A DNA stretch of 64,000 bases from Mycobacterium pinniadriaticum (GTDB lineage Bacteria; Actinomycetota; Actinomycetes; Mycobacteriales; Mycobacteriaceae). Where the stretch lies: the NCBI RefSeq assembly GCF_026242045.1, contig NZ_JAPJDO010000021.1:1-64000 (forward strand). The letters are read 5' to 3'. The notes under the pieces are model-generated. The model made no database searches, was not told the origin of the DNA, and worked only from the letters and a program-made list of their open reading frames with translations. Below are positions 46,692 through 55,953 of this stretch, one piece after another (position 1 is the first letter of the stretch; each line of letters begins with the position of its first letter). A program made the translations under genes and the position numbers.

Positions 46692-47708
46692 GTGTCCGTC
46701 ACCGATCGCGCCAAACAGCTTCTGTTCGAACGTAAACCGTTCGTGCACGCGACGGTGGTGCGCGCCCAACCGCCGACGTCGGCGCGGGCCGGTGACGAGG
46801 CGATCCTGCTCGCCGACGGCACGATCGAAGGTTTTGTCGGCGGCCAGTGCGCCCAGAATTCGGTACGCAAGGCCGCTCTCGGTGCGCTGCAGGCCGGTGA
46901 GAGTGTGTTGTTGCGGGTTCTGCCCGACGGCGACGTCCATTTTCCCGACGCTCCCGGCGCAAGCGTGGTGGTCAACCCGTGTCTGTCCGGCGGGGCGCTG
47001 GAAATCTTTCTGACACCTCAATTTCCGGCACCCCTGGTGCGAATCTGCGGCGCCACGCCGATCGCCGAAGACCTGGCCCGGGTATGCGATGTGCTGGGCT
47101 ATGACGTCCGTCGAGACGGTGACGGTGACATCCCCGAGTCGCTTCGCTCCTGCCCACCGAGTGACATCCCCGAGTCGCTTCGCTCCTGCCCGCCGAGTGA
47201 CATCCCCGAGTCGCTTCGCTCCTGCCCGCCGAGTGACATCCCCGAGTCGCTTCGCTCCTGCCCGCCGAACGGAGGTTTCGACGGCGTCACCGCGGTGGTG
47301 ATCGCCACGCACGGCGGAACCGAGCCCGAGACCATTCGAGCGGCTTTGGACGCCGGTGTCGGGTACGTCGGCCTAGTGGCCAGCCGCACCCGCGGACGCT
47401 CGGTGCTCGACGGTCTCGACCTCGACGACACCGAGCGGGAGCGGGTGCACACCCCGGTGGGATTGCCGATCGGTGCCAAGACGTCCGCCGAGATCGCGGT
47501 GTCGATCGCCGCGGAGGTGATCGCCGGAATCCGCCGGGACGGGCTGCCGGTCGCCCGCCGTCCAGAGGTCCCGACCGTCGCGGTCGATCCGGTATGCGGG
47601 ATGACGGTCAGCACCGGGCCGGACACACCACATGCGCGGCTCGGGGGCGAGGTCCACTGGTTCTGCTGTGCCGGCTGTAGAAGCAGCTTCCTGGCGGCGC
47701 GCGCGTGA
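46692..47708 (+). CDS. XdhC-like protein with internal tandem repeats and C-terminal YHS domain
   Basis: A 338-residue protein. The N-terminal half is XdhC-like (VGGQCAQNSV, NPCLSGGALEIFLTP) and the middle a Rossmann domain (GYVGLVASRTRGRSV, VGLPIGAKTSAEIAVSIAAE). Between them the unit DIPESLRSCPPS occurs four times (last with N). The C-terminus has a YHS-type domain (VDPVCGMTV, HWFCCAGC) of the kind that binds copper or iron. The family helps insert the Mo-Cu cofactor into CoxL. The GTG start is weakly supported because the best ribosome-binding site is 16 bp away. Confidence 0.8.
   Translation: MSVTDRAKQLLFERKPFVHATVVRAQPPTSARAGDEAILLADGTIEGFVGGQCAQNSVRKAALGALQAGESVLLRVLPDGDVHFPDAPGASVVVNPCLSGGALEIFLTPQFPAPLVRICGATPIAEDLARVCDVLGYDVRRDGDGDIPESLRSCPPSDIPESLRSCPPSDIPESLRSCPPSDIPESLRSCPPNGGFDGVTAVVIATHGGTEPETIRAALDAGVGYVGLVASRTRGRSVLDGLDLDDTERERVHTPVGLPIGAKTSAEIAVSIAAEVIAGIRRDGLPVARRPEVPTVAVDPVCGMTVSTGPDTPHARLGGEVHWFCCAGCRSSFLAARA
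47125..47268 (+). repeat. Four tandem 36-bp repeats inside the XdhC-like gene
   Basis: Units at 47125, 47161, 47197 and 47233 start GTGACATCCCCGAGTCGCTT. They are identical except one base in the first unit. The 36-bp length keeps the frame and each unit adds 12 residues. Near-identity means recent expansion, so copy number probably varies between strains. Confidence 0.95.
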
Positions 47709-48586
47709 CGTTCAGCAGCGTCGACGACGTCATCGGGCAGTTCGACGAATGTGGATATCTGCTCGACGTGGGCACCGCGTCGGCGATCTATCTCGCCACG
47801 GCCCTGAAGCGACCACTGCTGCTCGAGGGCGAACCGGGTGTGGGTAAGACGACCGCCGCCAAGACCCTTGCCGCGGTGCTGGGTACACCGATGATCCGGC
47901 TGCAGTGCTACGAAGGGCTGACCGCGGCTGAGGCGCTCTACGACTGGAACTATCAGCGTCAGCTGCTCGCGATCAAGCTGGCCGAGTCGCGCGGCGCGTC
48001 GATCGACGAATCCGACCTCTACAGCGAGACCTATCTGGTGGATCGGCCGATCCTGGCGTGCGTACGGCACCGCGGACCGGCTCCACCGGTGCTGCTGATC
48101 GACGAGATAGACCGCGCCGATGACGAATTCGAGGCGCTGTTGCTGGAATTCCTGGGTGAATCGGCGGTGACGGTACCGGAGCTCGGCACCTTCGCCGCTC
48201 AGCGGCCACCGGTGACGGTCCTGACCTCCAATCGCAGCCGCGATCTGCACGATGCACTGCGCCGACGCTGCCTGTATCACTGGATCGACTACCCGGCGCC
48301 GGCCCGCGCCGCGGCGATCGTGCGGCGCAGTGTGCCCGGCGCGACGGCCCCCTTGATCGAGCACGCCACCCAGTTCGTCGGCCGGGCCAGGGACCTCGAT
48401 CTGGACAAGCCGCCCGGGGTCGCCGAGACCATCGACTGGGTCGCCGCGCTGGTCACACTGGGGGCCGGTGATCTGGTGGATCCGGCCGCCCTGGCAGGCT
48501 TGAGTGCGCTGGCCAAGACCCCCGACGACAGCGCAGCCTTGCGCGACGCGTTCACTGAGTACCGCACCGAACTGGCCACCGGATGA
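47705..48586 (+). CDS. coxD: CoxD, MoxR-type AAA+ ATPase
   Basis: A 293-residue AAA+ ATPase with Walker A GEPGVGKTT (42-50) and Walker B VLLIDEIDRAD near 130. In Oligotropha CoxD is needed to add sulfur and copper to the Mo centre. It overlaps the XdhC+YHS gene by 4 bp and forms the usual MoxR/VWA pair with the CoxE-like gene two positions on. It corresponds to Rv0370c. Confidence 0.9.
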   Translation: MTFSSVDDVIGQFDECGYLLDVGTASAIYLATALKRPLLLEGEPGVGKTTAAKTLAAVLGTPMIRLQCYEGLTAAEALYDWNYQRQLLAIKLAESRGASIDESDLYSETYLVDRPILACVRHRGPAPPVLLIDEIDRADDEFEALLLEFLGESAVTVPELGTFAAQRPPVTVLTSNRSRDLHDALRRRCLYHWIDYPAPARAAAIVRRSVPGATAPLIEHATQFVGRARDLDLDKPPGVAETIDWVAALVTLGAGDLVDPAALAGLSALAKTPDDSAALRDAFTEYRTELATG

Positions 48587-48596
48587 GGGAGAGCCC

Positions 48597-49250
48597 ATGA
48601 AGATCGACAACGAGTTCACCGTCAGTGTCCCGATCGCGCAGGCCTGGGAGGTCCTGAGCGATATGGAGCAGGTGGTCCCGTTGATGCCCGGCGCGCAGCT
48701 GACCGGCCGGGAGGGTGATGATTTCCTGGGCAAGGTCAAGGTCAAGGTCGGCCCCGTGACCAGCGAGTTCAGCGGCAAGGCGCATTTCGTGGAACGGGAC
48801 GAGGCGACCCACCGGGCCGTTGTCGACGGGCGGGGCAAGGAGGCCCGCGGCACCGGAAACGCCGCGGCCGTCGTCATCCTGCAGCTGCACGAGGCCGGCG
48901 AGCACACCCGTGTCACCGTCGAAACCGACCTGAAGATCGTCGGCAAGCTGGCCCAGTTCGGCAGCAGCATGCTCCAGCAGGTCTCGGAGAAGCTTCTCGG
49001 GCAGTTCGTCGACTCACTGGAGGCCAAGCTGGCCGCGGGTGAGGAAGGTGCGGCGGCCCTCGCCCCCGCCGCCGGCGAAGCCGCCCCTGCCGCGGAGACG
49101 CCCCGCATCGCGCCGGCCCCAGAACCGGAGCCGATCGACCTGCTTCAGCTGGCCGGCGGGACCGCGGTGACGAAGTACGTCGCCGCGGCCGTTGCCGCTC
49201 TGGTGCTGCTGATTCTCATCGTGATCCTGCGCCGGCGACGCACCGAGTGA
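48597..49250 (+). CDS. coxG: CoxG, membrane partner of CO dehydrogenase
   Basis: A 217-residue SRPBCC-fold protein (N-terminus EFTVSVPIAQAWEVLSDMEQ) with an Ala/Pro linker and one C-terminal membrane helix followed by RRRR. CoxG attaches CO dehydrogenase to the membrane and is thought to deliver electrons to quinone. It is 10 bp after coxD and overlaps the coxE start by 4 bp. It corresponds to Rv0369c. Confidence 0.9.
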   Translation: MKIDNEFTVSVPIAQAWEVLSDMEQVVPLMPGAQLTGREGDDFLGKVKVKVGPVTSEFSGKAHFVERDEATHRAVVDGRGKEARGTGNAAAVVILQLHEAGEHTRVTVETDLKIVGKLAQFGSSMLQQVSEKLLGQFVDSLEAKLAAGEEGAAALAPAAGEAAPAAETPRIAPAPEPEPIDLLQLAGGTAVTKYVAAAVAALVLLILIVILRRRRTE

Positions 49251-50440
49251 CCGCACCGGCGCTGCTGCGCGGAGTCGACCTGGCCGCCTTTGCGGCCGCG
49301 CTGGTCGCCCGCCTGCGCGCCGGTGGGGTGACGGTGGCCGCCAGTGGCCCGGCGGCGTTGGTCGCCGCGATGCGCGAGCTGGCGCCGACGTCGCGTACCC
49401 AGCTGTACTGGACCATCCGGCTGTCCCTGGTGAACCGCGTCGAGGACTTGGCGGCATTCGACGCGGTCTTCGATGCGGTGTTCGCCGACGCGGTCCTGCC
49501 CATCGACCCGATCACGCTGCGAGCCCACCATGGCCTCGCCGCGAGCCCGGTTCCCGCAACCGGGCATCGGGACGGCAGCGGCCCGCAGGCCGGCGGGTTG
49601 CCCTGGGCCACCCGCCCGCCCTCACTGCGCACAACCGATACCGCCGCTGAGGCCACCCTGATACCCGACGTGCTGCCCAGCCGGATCGTGGCGCGTGCCG
49701 AGGAACCGTTCGAGGAGTTCGACGACGCCGACCTGCGGGTGATCGGGACATGGCTGGAGCAGGCGGTCGAGGCCTGGCCGACGCGCCGTACCCTGCGCGC
49801 CGAATCCAACCGGCACGGCAGGCGCATCGACCTGCGGACCACGATGCGGGCCTGCCGGACGACCGGGTGGGAACCGGTGGTGCTGGCCCGGACCCGACCC
49901 CGCCGGCGCCGGCGCCGACTGGTGTTGGTGTGCGATGTCAGCCGGTCGATGCAGCCCTATGCGGCGATCTATCTTCACCTGATGCGGGCCACCGCCCTGC
50001 GGCAGGCCGGTTTTCATCCCGAGGTGTTCGCGTTCTCGACCGCACTGACGCGGCTCACCGCGGTGCTGGCCCATCGTTCGCCGGAGACCGCACTGGCCAA
50101 GGCCAACGCGAAGGTCACCGACCGTTACGGGGGCACACATCTGGGTAGCTCGATCGCCGAGCTGCTGGCCGCACCGCACGGCGCGGCGTTGCGCGGTGCG
50201 GTGGTGATGGTCGCCTCCGACGGGTGGGACAGCGACCCGCCCGAGGTTCTCGAGCGAGCCCTGACCCGGCTGAAACGCCGTGCGGCGCATCTGGTTTGGC
50301 TCAATCCGCGGGCGGCGGCGCCGGGATTCCAACCGCTGGCCGGGTCGATGGCGGCCGCGCTTCCGCACTGCGACGTGTTCCTGCCCGCGCACTCACTGGC
50401 CGGGCTGCGCGACCTGTTTACCGCGCTGGAGCGGTTGTAG
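49247..50440 (+). CDS. coxE: CoxE, von Willebrand A domain maturation protein
   Basis: A 397-residue protein with a C-terminal VWA domain; the metal-ion site DVSRS lies near residue 230 after the basic stretch RPRRRRRR. CoxE works with CoxD to finish the Mo-Cu centre. It ends the cluster, corresponding to Rv0368c. Start is GTG overlapping coxG. Confidence 0.88.
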   Translation: MTAPALLRGVDLAAFAAALVARLRAGGVTVAASGPAALVAAMRELAPTSRTQLYWTIRLSLVNRVEDLAAFDAVFDAVFADAVLPIDPITLRAHHGLAASPVPATGHRDGSGPQAGGLPWATRPPSLRTTDTAAEATLIPDVLPSRIVARAEEPFEEFDDADLRVIGTWLEQAVEAWPTRRTLRAESNRHGRRIDLRTTMRACRTTGWEPVVLARTRPRRRRRRLVLVCDVSRSMQPYAAIYLHLMRATALRQAGFHPEVFAFSTALTRLTAVLAHRSPETALAKANAKVTDRYGGTHLGSSIAELLAAPHGAALRGAVVMVASDGWDSDPPEVLERALTRLKRRAAHLVWLNPRAAAPGFQPLAGSMAAALPHCDVFLPAHSLAGLRDLFTALERL

Positions 50441-50541
50441 GGGCTCAGTCCACGTTCGACGGGACCGGTTCGCGGGACTCCGGGCGTGGCCTTCGCGGGG
50501 TGTCCGGCTGACGGCGAGGGTCCACAGCGAGGGTGAATTCA

Positions 50542-50570
50542 TTGACTAGATACAGCTCTGTATGTATGTT
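50542..50570 (+). promoter_or_regulatory. SigA-type promoter with palindromic spacer
   Basis: TTGACT (50542-50547), 17 bp, TATGTT (50565-50570). The spacer contains the perfect repeat ATACAG-CT-CTGTAT (50550-50563), a likely repressor site. A 10-bp inverted repeat GTTGCATCAC/GTGATGCAAC follows at 50579-50612 in the leader. It serves the large secreted protein gene. Confidence 0.6.
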
Positions 50571-50653
50571 CGGTGCGTGTTGCATCACATCTCGATACGG
50601 AAGTGATGCAACGCACGCCCTACGGCACCGCCTCGAAGATCGGACTCATACCA

Positions 50654-53539
50654 ATGGCCAGCGCCCACGAACCCACCCCTGCGAAGAAGCCCGCCCGTGC
50701 AAGACGCCGCGCGAGCGACGTTTCGCCCGAGTCGCGATCCACGCCCGGGGTGAGCAAACCGGCGACCCGGTCGCCGCGGATGGACAGTGCGTCCATCGGC
50801 GCGCGTGCGGCTCAGGTCGGCGGCCTCGCGATCGCTGCGTACGTCATCACGGCTGTGACCACGGGCCAGACAGTCGCGTCCGCCGACGTGGGGAATGCGG
50901 ATCAGGGTAGTTCCGTCGCCTCGTCGAGGCAGCATGACGCAAAGGCACCGCGTACGAATAGTCCTGGGCCGCGCGCTGGATCGCGTAAACCGGCCAGTAG
51001 GCCCGCCGCCGCGAACAACGCCGGCGAAGCGACTCCCTCGTCGGCGGTTCACGAGTCGAGCACTTCTCGATCGGCGAAACGGACGATAAGCACGGGTGGT
51101 TTCCGAGCCTCGTCGAAGAGGAATGCGGACGTTGACCTTTCGGCGCCCACACCATTGCGGCCGAGCACACCGTCGACCGGCGCCTCCAGCAGGAGGCCGG
51201 CAACGGACGGCCCCCGAGACGGCGTGCCGGAAGCGGAATCGGCAACGCACGTGATCGGTGAGGGCACGTCCATGGAATCGCCGCCCGCGGCCACAGCCAT
51301 GAAAGTCGCCGGTCTCGGGTCGAGCCCCGCCTCGGCGCCATCGCCGACCGCGCCTCCGCGGCTCGCGGTGGATTGGAGCCTGTTTGGTTGGATACGCCGC
51401 ACGGTCTTCAATCGGCCGCCGACCATTCGCTATGACGCCAGCCTCAACGCTCAGGACATGAGCAACGGCGTCATCACCGGCAATATCGGCGCCGGTGATC
51501 CTGACCGAGATCGCTTGACCTACACCGTGGTTGCCGACCCCAAGTACGGGACCGTGGACATCGACCAACTCACCGGGGATTTCACCTTCACGCCCAGCGC
51601 GCTCTTCGCGCAGTTCGGCGGGGCCGACGCATTCACCGTCAAGGTGAGTGACGGCCGGTTCCATCTACTGTCGTTCCTGTTCTCACGGGATCGGGGCACT
51701 CCGAGAGCCCGGATCGCCGTTCCTGTCACGTCCCTGCCCGACGCCTCACCGTCGTCCCCGTTGGAGACGTTCAAGGTGGAGAAGGTGATCGACTTCGACG
51801 TCCCAGAGGGTGTGGTCGTCACCGGCGCGGACCTGACCCCGGACGGCGAGCACCTACTGCTCGAGGTGAAGATCGACGGAAAAACCCAGATCGCCGTGAG
51901 CAACTTGGATGGCGGTGATTACCAGTGTATTTCGTGTGGCGTGGTCACCAATGCCGCCAAAGCCCGTGTGCTCGAGGACAATCAGCGAATCTGGTTCGCC
52001 AACACCTCCGGGCAGCAATCGGCCGACGACCCGCTCGGGGGAGCCGGCTTGATCAGCTACGCGATGCTGGAGTGTGAAGGTTCGGTCTACTCGTGTGGCA
52101 GCCCGACCGTCAAGAATGTGGAGTTTCCGTCAGACCGGGGCCCACTGGCCACGATGACCCAGAATCGGGAGGCCAAGCCCGATCCGTTCGGCGAGTACGT
52201 GACATGGACGGAGAACACGCCTGTCACCGGCCCGCGGATGAGTATCGCCAGGCTGGTTGCCACCGAAGACGGATACACGCTCGTCGATCAACGAATCTTC
52301 AGCCCGCAATGGGACGAGGACACCGAATACGCGGCGGACTTCGCCAACGCCACGCGCTTCTACGAGGGAGCAAGCTGGCACGCCGGCGGCCGGTACCTGA
52401 AGTACCAGACCACCACCACCGGCCTGAACTACGACATCTGGTTGCTGGACACCGCCACCGGTGAACGACGCCAACTCACCACTGACCTGGACTACAACGA
52501 ATCCGGTGACATCTCGCCGGACGGCGAGTCGATCTACTTCAGCTCGGCGCGCGGTGCGGACCGCATGGATGTCTTCACCGCCCTGGTGCGGCCGTCACTA
52601 CTCGACGTCGCGGCCTTCCCCCAGATCGGGCGGGTGAGCTTGTGGAACAACCGGCGCGCGATGAACGAGCCCTGGGTGATGAGCCTCGACGAAGGCCAGC
52701 AGCTCGACGGCTATTCGGGTCAGCCGATCATCATCGACCCCGACTGGACGATCCGCGGGTGGAGCTGGTTCCCCGATTCCACCCGTGCCCTGATCAACGA
52801 GCAGCAGCGCCCGGACACCGTGACCCCGGGAGCACCCGACACCCCTTGGCGCTTCAGCATCATCAGCTTCCCCTCCCGAGAGGCAACGACCCCGCTCGCA
52901 CCGGTGCACCAAGACCCCGAGGCCATCGCCATGTGGTCGGTGCCGGTCGAGGAATACAACCCGATGATGGGCCGCCAGGAACCGTCCCGGGTCCTCAAGG
53001 GGAAGTACTCCGGAACCGCCACCCTGCAATACAGCGGTGCTTTCGCCGGGGGTTCGTACTCGGTGACCTACGAGAACTATTCGGATGACGGCAAAACGTT
53101 CATCAACGGCACCGAGCAGGTCACGGTCGTCAACCCGATCGGTAATGCCACATGGAGTGCCGATCTGACCAGCACCGGTGAACGCACCGGCTATCTGAAG
53201 GGCAGCATCAAAGCCGGCAAGGCCAACGCGTTTACCGGCACGGTGTCCTCCGAGATCAATGGCGTCACCTACACCGGTGTGCCCATTCAGACCGATTTCC
53301 CGGTCATGGAGCAGCCCCAGCTCGCGATCTCGTCGTTCGACAACCGGGTCCGGGTGACCGCGACGGTGGCTGAGGATGGATACCCCCGAGCCGTCCGCGG
53401 CGCGACGGTGACCGTCGGGGCTACCACGGTCACCACCGACGAGCATGGTTACGCCCAGATCGCCTTCGCCCCCGGTGACACCGTCACTGTTGACGCCGGA
53501 GGCTTCCGATCGGCGAGCCAGCAAGTGCCTCTCACCTGA
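50654..53539 (+). CDS. Large secreted protein: Ig-like, beta-propeller, Ig-like
   Basis: A 961-residue protein from the ATG at 50654 (an ATG at 50606 is possible). A basic cytoplasmic region is followed by a signal-like helix at about 52-70 and ASA before residue 78. A long Ser/Pro/Arg linker comes next, then a cadherin/VCBS-like domain near 255-335 (GNIGAGDPDRDRLTYTVVAD). A WD40/TolB-like propeller follows (blades such as NLDGGDYQCISCG, DYNESGDISPDGESIYFSS), and a C-terminal Ig-like domain. Extended N-termini before the export signal occur in mycobacterial proteins with this Ig-like repeat. Function is unknown; binding or hydrolysis of a surface polymer is possible, but no catalytic triad is visible. 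Confidence 0.75.
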   Translation: MASAHEPTPAKKPARARRRASDVSPESRSTPGVSKPATRSPRMDSASIGARAAQVGGLAIAAYVITAVTTGQTVASADVGNADQGSSVASSRQHDAKAPRTNSPGPRAGSRKPASRPAAANNAGEATPSSAVHESSTSRSAKRTISTGGFRASSKRNADVDLSAPTPLRPSTPSTGASSRRPATDGPRDGVPEAESATHVIGEGTSMESPPAATAMKVAGLGSSPASAPSPTAPPRLAVDWSLFGWIRRTVFNRPPTIRYDASLNAQDMSNGVITGNIGAGDPDRDRLTYTVVADPKYGTVDIDQLTGDFTFTPSALFAQFGGADAFTVKVSDGRFHLLSFLFSRDRGTPRARIAVPVTSLPDASPSSPLETFKVEKVIDFDVPEGVVVTGADLTPDGEHLLLEVKIDGKTQIAVSNLDGGDYQCISCGVVTNAAKARVLEDNQRIWFANTSGQQSADDPLGGAGLISYAMLECEGSVYSCGSPTVKNVEFPSDRGPLATMTQNREAKPDPFGEYVTWTENTPVTGPRMSIARLVATEDGYTLVDQRIFSPQWDEDTEYAADFANATRFYEGASWHAGGRYLKYQTTTTGLNYDIWLLDTATGERRQLTTDLDYNESGDISPDGESIYFSSARGADRMDVFTALVRPSLLDVAAFPQIGRVSLWNNRRAMNEPWVMSLDEGQQLDGYSGQPIIIDPDWTIRGWSWFPDSTRALINEQQRPDTVTPGAPDTPWRFSIISFPSREATTPLAPVHQDPEAIAMWSVPVEEYNPMMGRQEPSRVLKGKYSGTATLQYSGAFAGGSYSVTYENYSDDGKTFINGTEQVTVVNPIGNATWSADLTSTGERTGYLKGSIKAGKANAFTGTVSSEINGVTYTGVPIQTDFPVMEQPQLAISSFDNRVRVTATVAEDGYPRAVRGATVTVGATTVTTDEHGYAQIAFAPGDTVTVDAGGFRSASQQVPLT

Positions 53540-53544
53540 CCGTG

Positions 53545-53589
53545 GCGCAGTTCCTGTCCGGGCACGCGCTGCCCGGGCAGGAACTGCGC
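53545..53589. terminator. Strong bidirectional hairpin
   Basis: Arms 53545-53564 and 53570-53589 pair over 20 bp with one mismatch (GCGCAGTTCCTG and complement) around loop CGCGC. It lies exactly between two convergent genes. Confidence 0.75.
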
Positions 53590-53601
53590 ACTGCCGGCCG
53601 C

Positions 53602-53850
53602 CTACGGGACGGCCTTGTCCTGCGGAGAGGCGACCATCAGGGGCCCGGTCATCGAACCGTCAACGGCCGCTTTGAAATCGCCCTGGGTGCCGTCGGTGTC
53701 GATGAGCGCGCCGTCGGCACCGCTGTCGCCATCCTGTACCGCAAACGAGGTCGACGGGCTGGCCGCGGAAGCGACGGCGATACCGCCGAACAGGGCCGCC
53801 AGGCCGATACCCATCGAAGCCACGAGTCCACTGAGGAGGATCTTTGTCAT
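53602..53850 (-). CDS. Small secreted protein
   Basis: An 82-residue protein with a signal peptide (ILLSGLVASMGIGLAALFGG, cleavage likely near ASA at about 28-30) and a short acidic Gly/Asp-rich mature part (VQDGDSGADGALIDTDG). AAAGG precedes the ATG. No family recognised. Confidence 0.6.
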   Translation of the reverse strand: MTKILLSGLVASMGIGLAALFGGIAVASAASPSTSFAVQDGDSGADGALIDTDGTQGDFKAAVDGSMTGPLMVASPQDKAVP

Positions 53851-54081
53851 GTGCTGTGACCTTTCACGCGATCAGCGCAAACTAACGGCCACAGCTGTGT
53901 GAACCGCTGTGCTTCACCTGGGAGTCAGCTTCGGCGCGGCCGTGGCCAGTGAGAAAGCCAGCGGTGAACTTTCCGCGAGCAAACCGTTGCCGTGCGCTAA
54001 CGATTGCGTCAATTGCGGGGTGCCCATGGATCTTTCCGGCTATCGTCCAGGGCGCAACCGGAACAAAGGACGTGAAATTCG

Positions 54082-54777
54082 ATGAACAAGATCACGGTAA
54101 GCACTGCGGCGGGAGTGGCCGTTGTTCTGGGCATCACGCTCGTCGGCTGTGGCTCCAACTCCGACTCGGGGACATCGACCACCAGCTCCGCGACAACGTC
54201 GGCCGCCGCCACGACGACCGCCGCGTCGTCGACCCCCGCCGCCGCGGGTGACAAGACGACGATCAACCAGTACATCACCGACAACGACATCGCCGAGACG
54301 CCGATCAAACCGGACGAACCCGGCACTCCGACGTTCGATTTCCCGTTCCCGCCCGGCTGGAGCCCGGCCGGTGACCGGACGCCGGAGTGGGCCTACGGCG
54401 CGATCGTCTACGACCAGCCGGAGGATCCCAGCGACCCGCCGATCATGTACGCGATCGCCTCCAAGTTGACCGGCAACGTCGACGCGGCAAAGGTTCTCGA
54501 GTACGCGCCCAGCCAGCTGCAGGATCTGCCCGACTTCACGCCGATCGGCGATCCGGAGAAGGCCTCGCTGTCAGGTTTCGACGCCGTGATGTACGCCGGT
54601 ACCTACACCAACGACGGCAAGAAGCGAGTCGTCGCCCAGAAGACCGTGGTGATCCCGGGCAAGGACGCATTGTTCGTGCTGCAACTCAACGCCGACGCTC
54701 TCGACGGGCAGCAGAGCGTCGTCATCGACGCCGCGAAGTTGATCGACGAGAAGACGAAGATCACGCCACCGGCGTGA
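54082..54777 (+). CDS. LpqN/LpqT-family lipoprotein
   Basis: A 231-residue lipoprotein with signal helix and lipobox LVGC (Cys23), then a Thr/Ser-rich linker and a compact domain (FDFPFPPGWSPAGDRTPEWA) typical of the LpqN/LpqT family. These proteins sit on the outer face of the inner membrane; LpqN interacts with envelope-building enzymes. The specific partner here is unknown. Confidence 0.82.
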   Translation: MNKITVSTAAGVAVVLGITLVGCGSNSDSGTSTTSSATTSAAATTTAASSTPAAAGDKTTINQYITDNDIAETPIKPDEPGTPTFDFPFPPGWSPAGDRTPEWAYGAIVYDQPEDPSDPPIMYAIASKLTGNVDAAKVLEYAPSQLQDLPDFTPIGDPEKASLSGFDAVMYAGTYTNDGKKRVVAQKTVVIPGKDALFVLQLNADALDGQQSVVIDAAKLIDEKTKITPPA

Positions 54778-54830
54778 CCGTCAACCGGATCCGAGACCTC
54801 TAGCCCGCTTACCGACGGAGAAGCATCGAC

Positions 54831-55136
54831 ATGAACATCCGAATCACGGCTCCAGGCTTCCTGATCGCCGCGCTGTGCGGCGCAGCGCTGGTGTCCTCAC
54901 CGTTGGTGACCGCACCTCCGGCGCACGCGGCATGTGACGCGGGCCAGGTTCTCGACGGCCGCACCGGCATCTGTTGGTCGCAGTCCCAGACCACACTCGG
55001 GGTCTCGGGCACCGGCGGCACCTGTCTACCCGGCCGGCTCGGCCTGTGCATGGCCGGCCTGCAGAATTCGCAGATGCCTGGAGCCAACCTGCCGGTGGCA
55101 CCGCCTGCCGGGCCTGCGCCGAGTTCGTGGCCGTGA
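54831..55136 (+). CDS. Small secreted four-cysteine protein
   Basis: A 101-residue protein with a signal peptide ending PPAHA (cleavage after residue 33). The mature part has four Cys (35, 47, 64, 72), probably two disulfides, and a Pro-rich tail. Similar short exported proteins are common in mycobacteria and uncharacterised. GGAGA precedes the ATG. Confidence 0.68.
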   Translation: MNIRITAPGFLIAALCGAALVSSPLVTAPPAHAACDAGQVLDGRTGICWSQSQTTLGVSGTGGTCLPGRLGLCMAGLQNSQMPGANLPVAPPAGPAPSSWP

Positions 55137-55162
55137 CGGTCGAGGACTGACCACGCCGACGG

Positions 55163-55843
55163 TCAGGACTCGGTGACCGGGTCTGTCACGTCCTTGGCTG
55201 CTTTGCGGCGCTTGTACCACTCCCACACCATCGGGGCCACCGATGCCACCGCGATTCCGATGAAGATCGGCTCGAGCAGCTTCTGGACGATCTCGAACTG
55301 GCCCAGCCCGTAGCCCAGCAGCGTCAGGCCGATGCCCCACACCAGCGCACCGACGATGTTGTACAGCGTGAAGATCGCGTATTTCATCTGGGCCGCGCCG
55401 GCGGTGATCGGAGCCAACGTTCGCACGATGGGGATGAAGCGGGCCAGCACGATCGCGAACGGTCCGCGCTGCTCGAAGAAGAGGTGGGCCTCGTCGAGGT
55501 AGCGCTGTTTGAGTACGCGGGCGTTCGGCTTGAACATCGCGGTCCCGAGGAATCTGCCCACGAAGTAGCCGACCTGGCCGCCGAGGATCGCGGCGATCGG
55601 GATGAATACCAGCAGCTGCCATAGCTGGAAGTTGGTCTCCACGTCGGCGCTGCGGGCGGCGGTCCCGGCGGCGAGCATGCCCGCCACGAACAGCAACGTG
55701 TCCCCGGGGAGCACCGGGAACAGCACGCCGGACTCGATGAAGACGACGACCAGAATGCCGACCAGGGCCCACGTGCCGAATTGCTCGATCAGCTTGAGCG
55801 GGTCGAGGAAATCCGGCATCAGCGCCAGGGTGGTGGTTGTCAC
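55163..55843 (-). CDS. DedA-family membrane protein
   Basis: A 226-residue protein with five to six membrane helices and DedA motifs: ESGVLFPVLPGDTLLF, GGQVGYFVGRFLG and ARFIPIVRTLAPITAG. DedA proteins flip undecaprenyl phosphate or other phospholipids. It corresponds to Rv0364 and is divergent from fba as in M. tuberculosis. GTG 55843 is chosen over a TTG three codons earlier. Confidence 0.88.
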   Translation of the reverse strand: MTTTTLALMPDFLDPLKLIEQFGTWALVGILVVVFIESGVLFPVLPGDTLLFVAGMLAAGTAARSADVETNFQLWQLLVFIPIAAILGGQVGYFVGRFLGTAMFKPNARVLKQRYLDEAHLFFEQRGPFAIVLARFIPIVRTLAPITAGAAQMKYAIFTLYNIVGALVWGIGLTLLGYGLGQFEIVQKLLEPIFIGIAVASVAPMVWEWYKRRKAAKDVTDPVTES

Positions 55844-55953
55844 GACGCCCAAGGGTACCGGTGGCTATCCAGATGTCCCTGTCGCCGCCCGTGCCAGTCG
55901 ACCAGCTTCTTGTCATACTGACCTGGTCAGCCGGAGAGTCGAGAGGAAGTGCC

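Noticed and set aside
47125..47268. Possible CRISPR array
   Set aside because: The 36-bp units are directly adjacent with no spacers and lie in frame inside a gene; this is a tandem repeat, not CRISPR.
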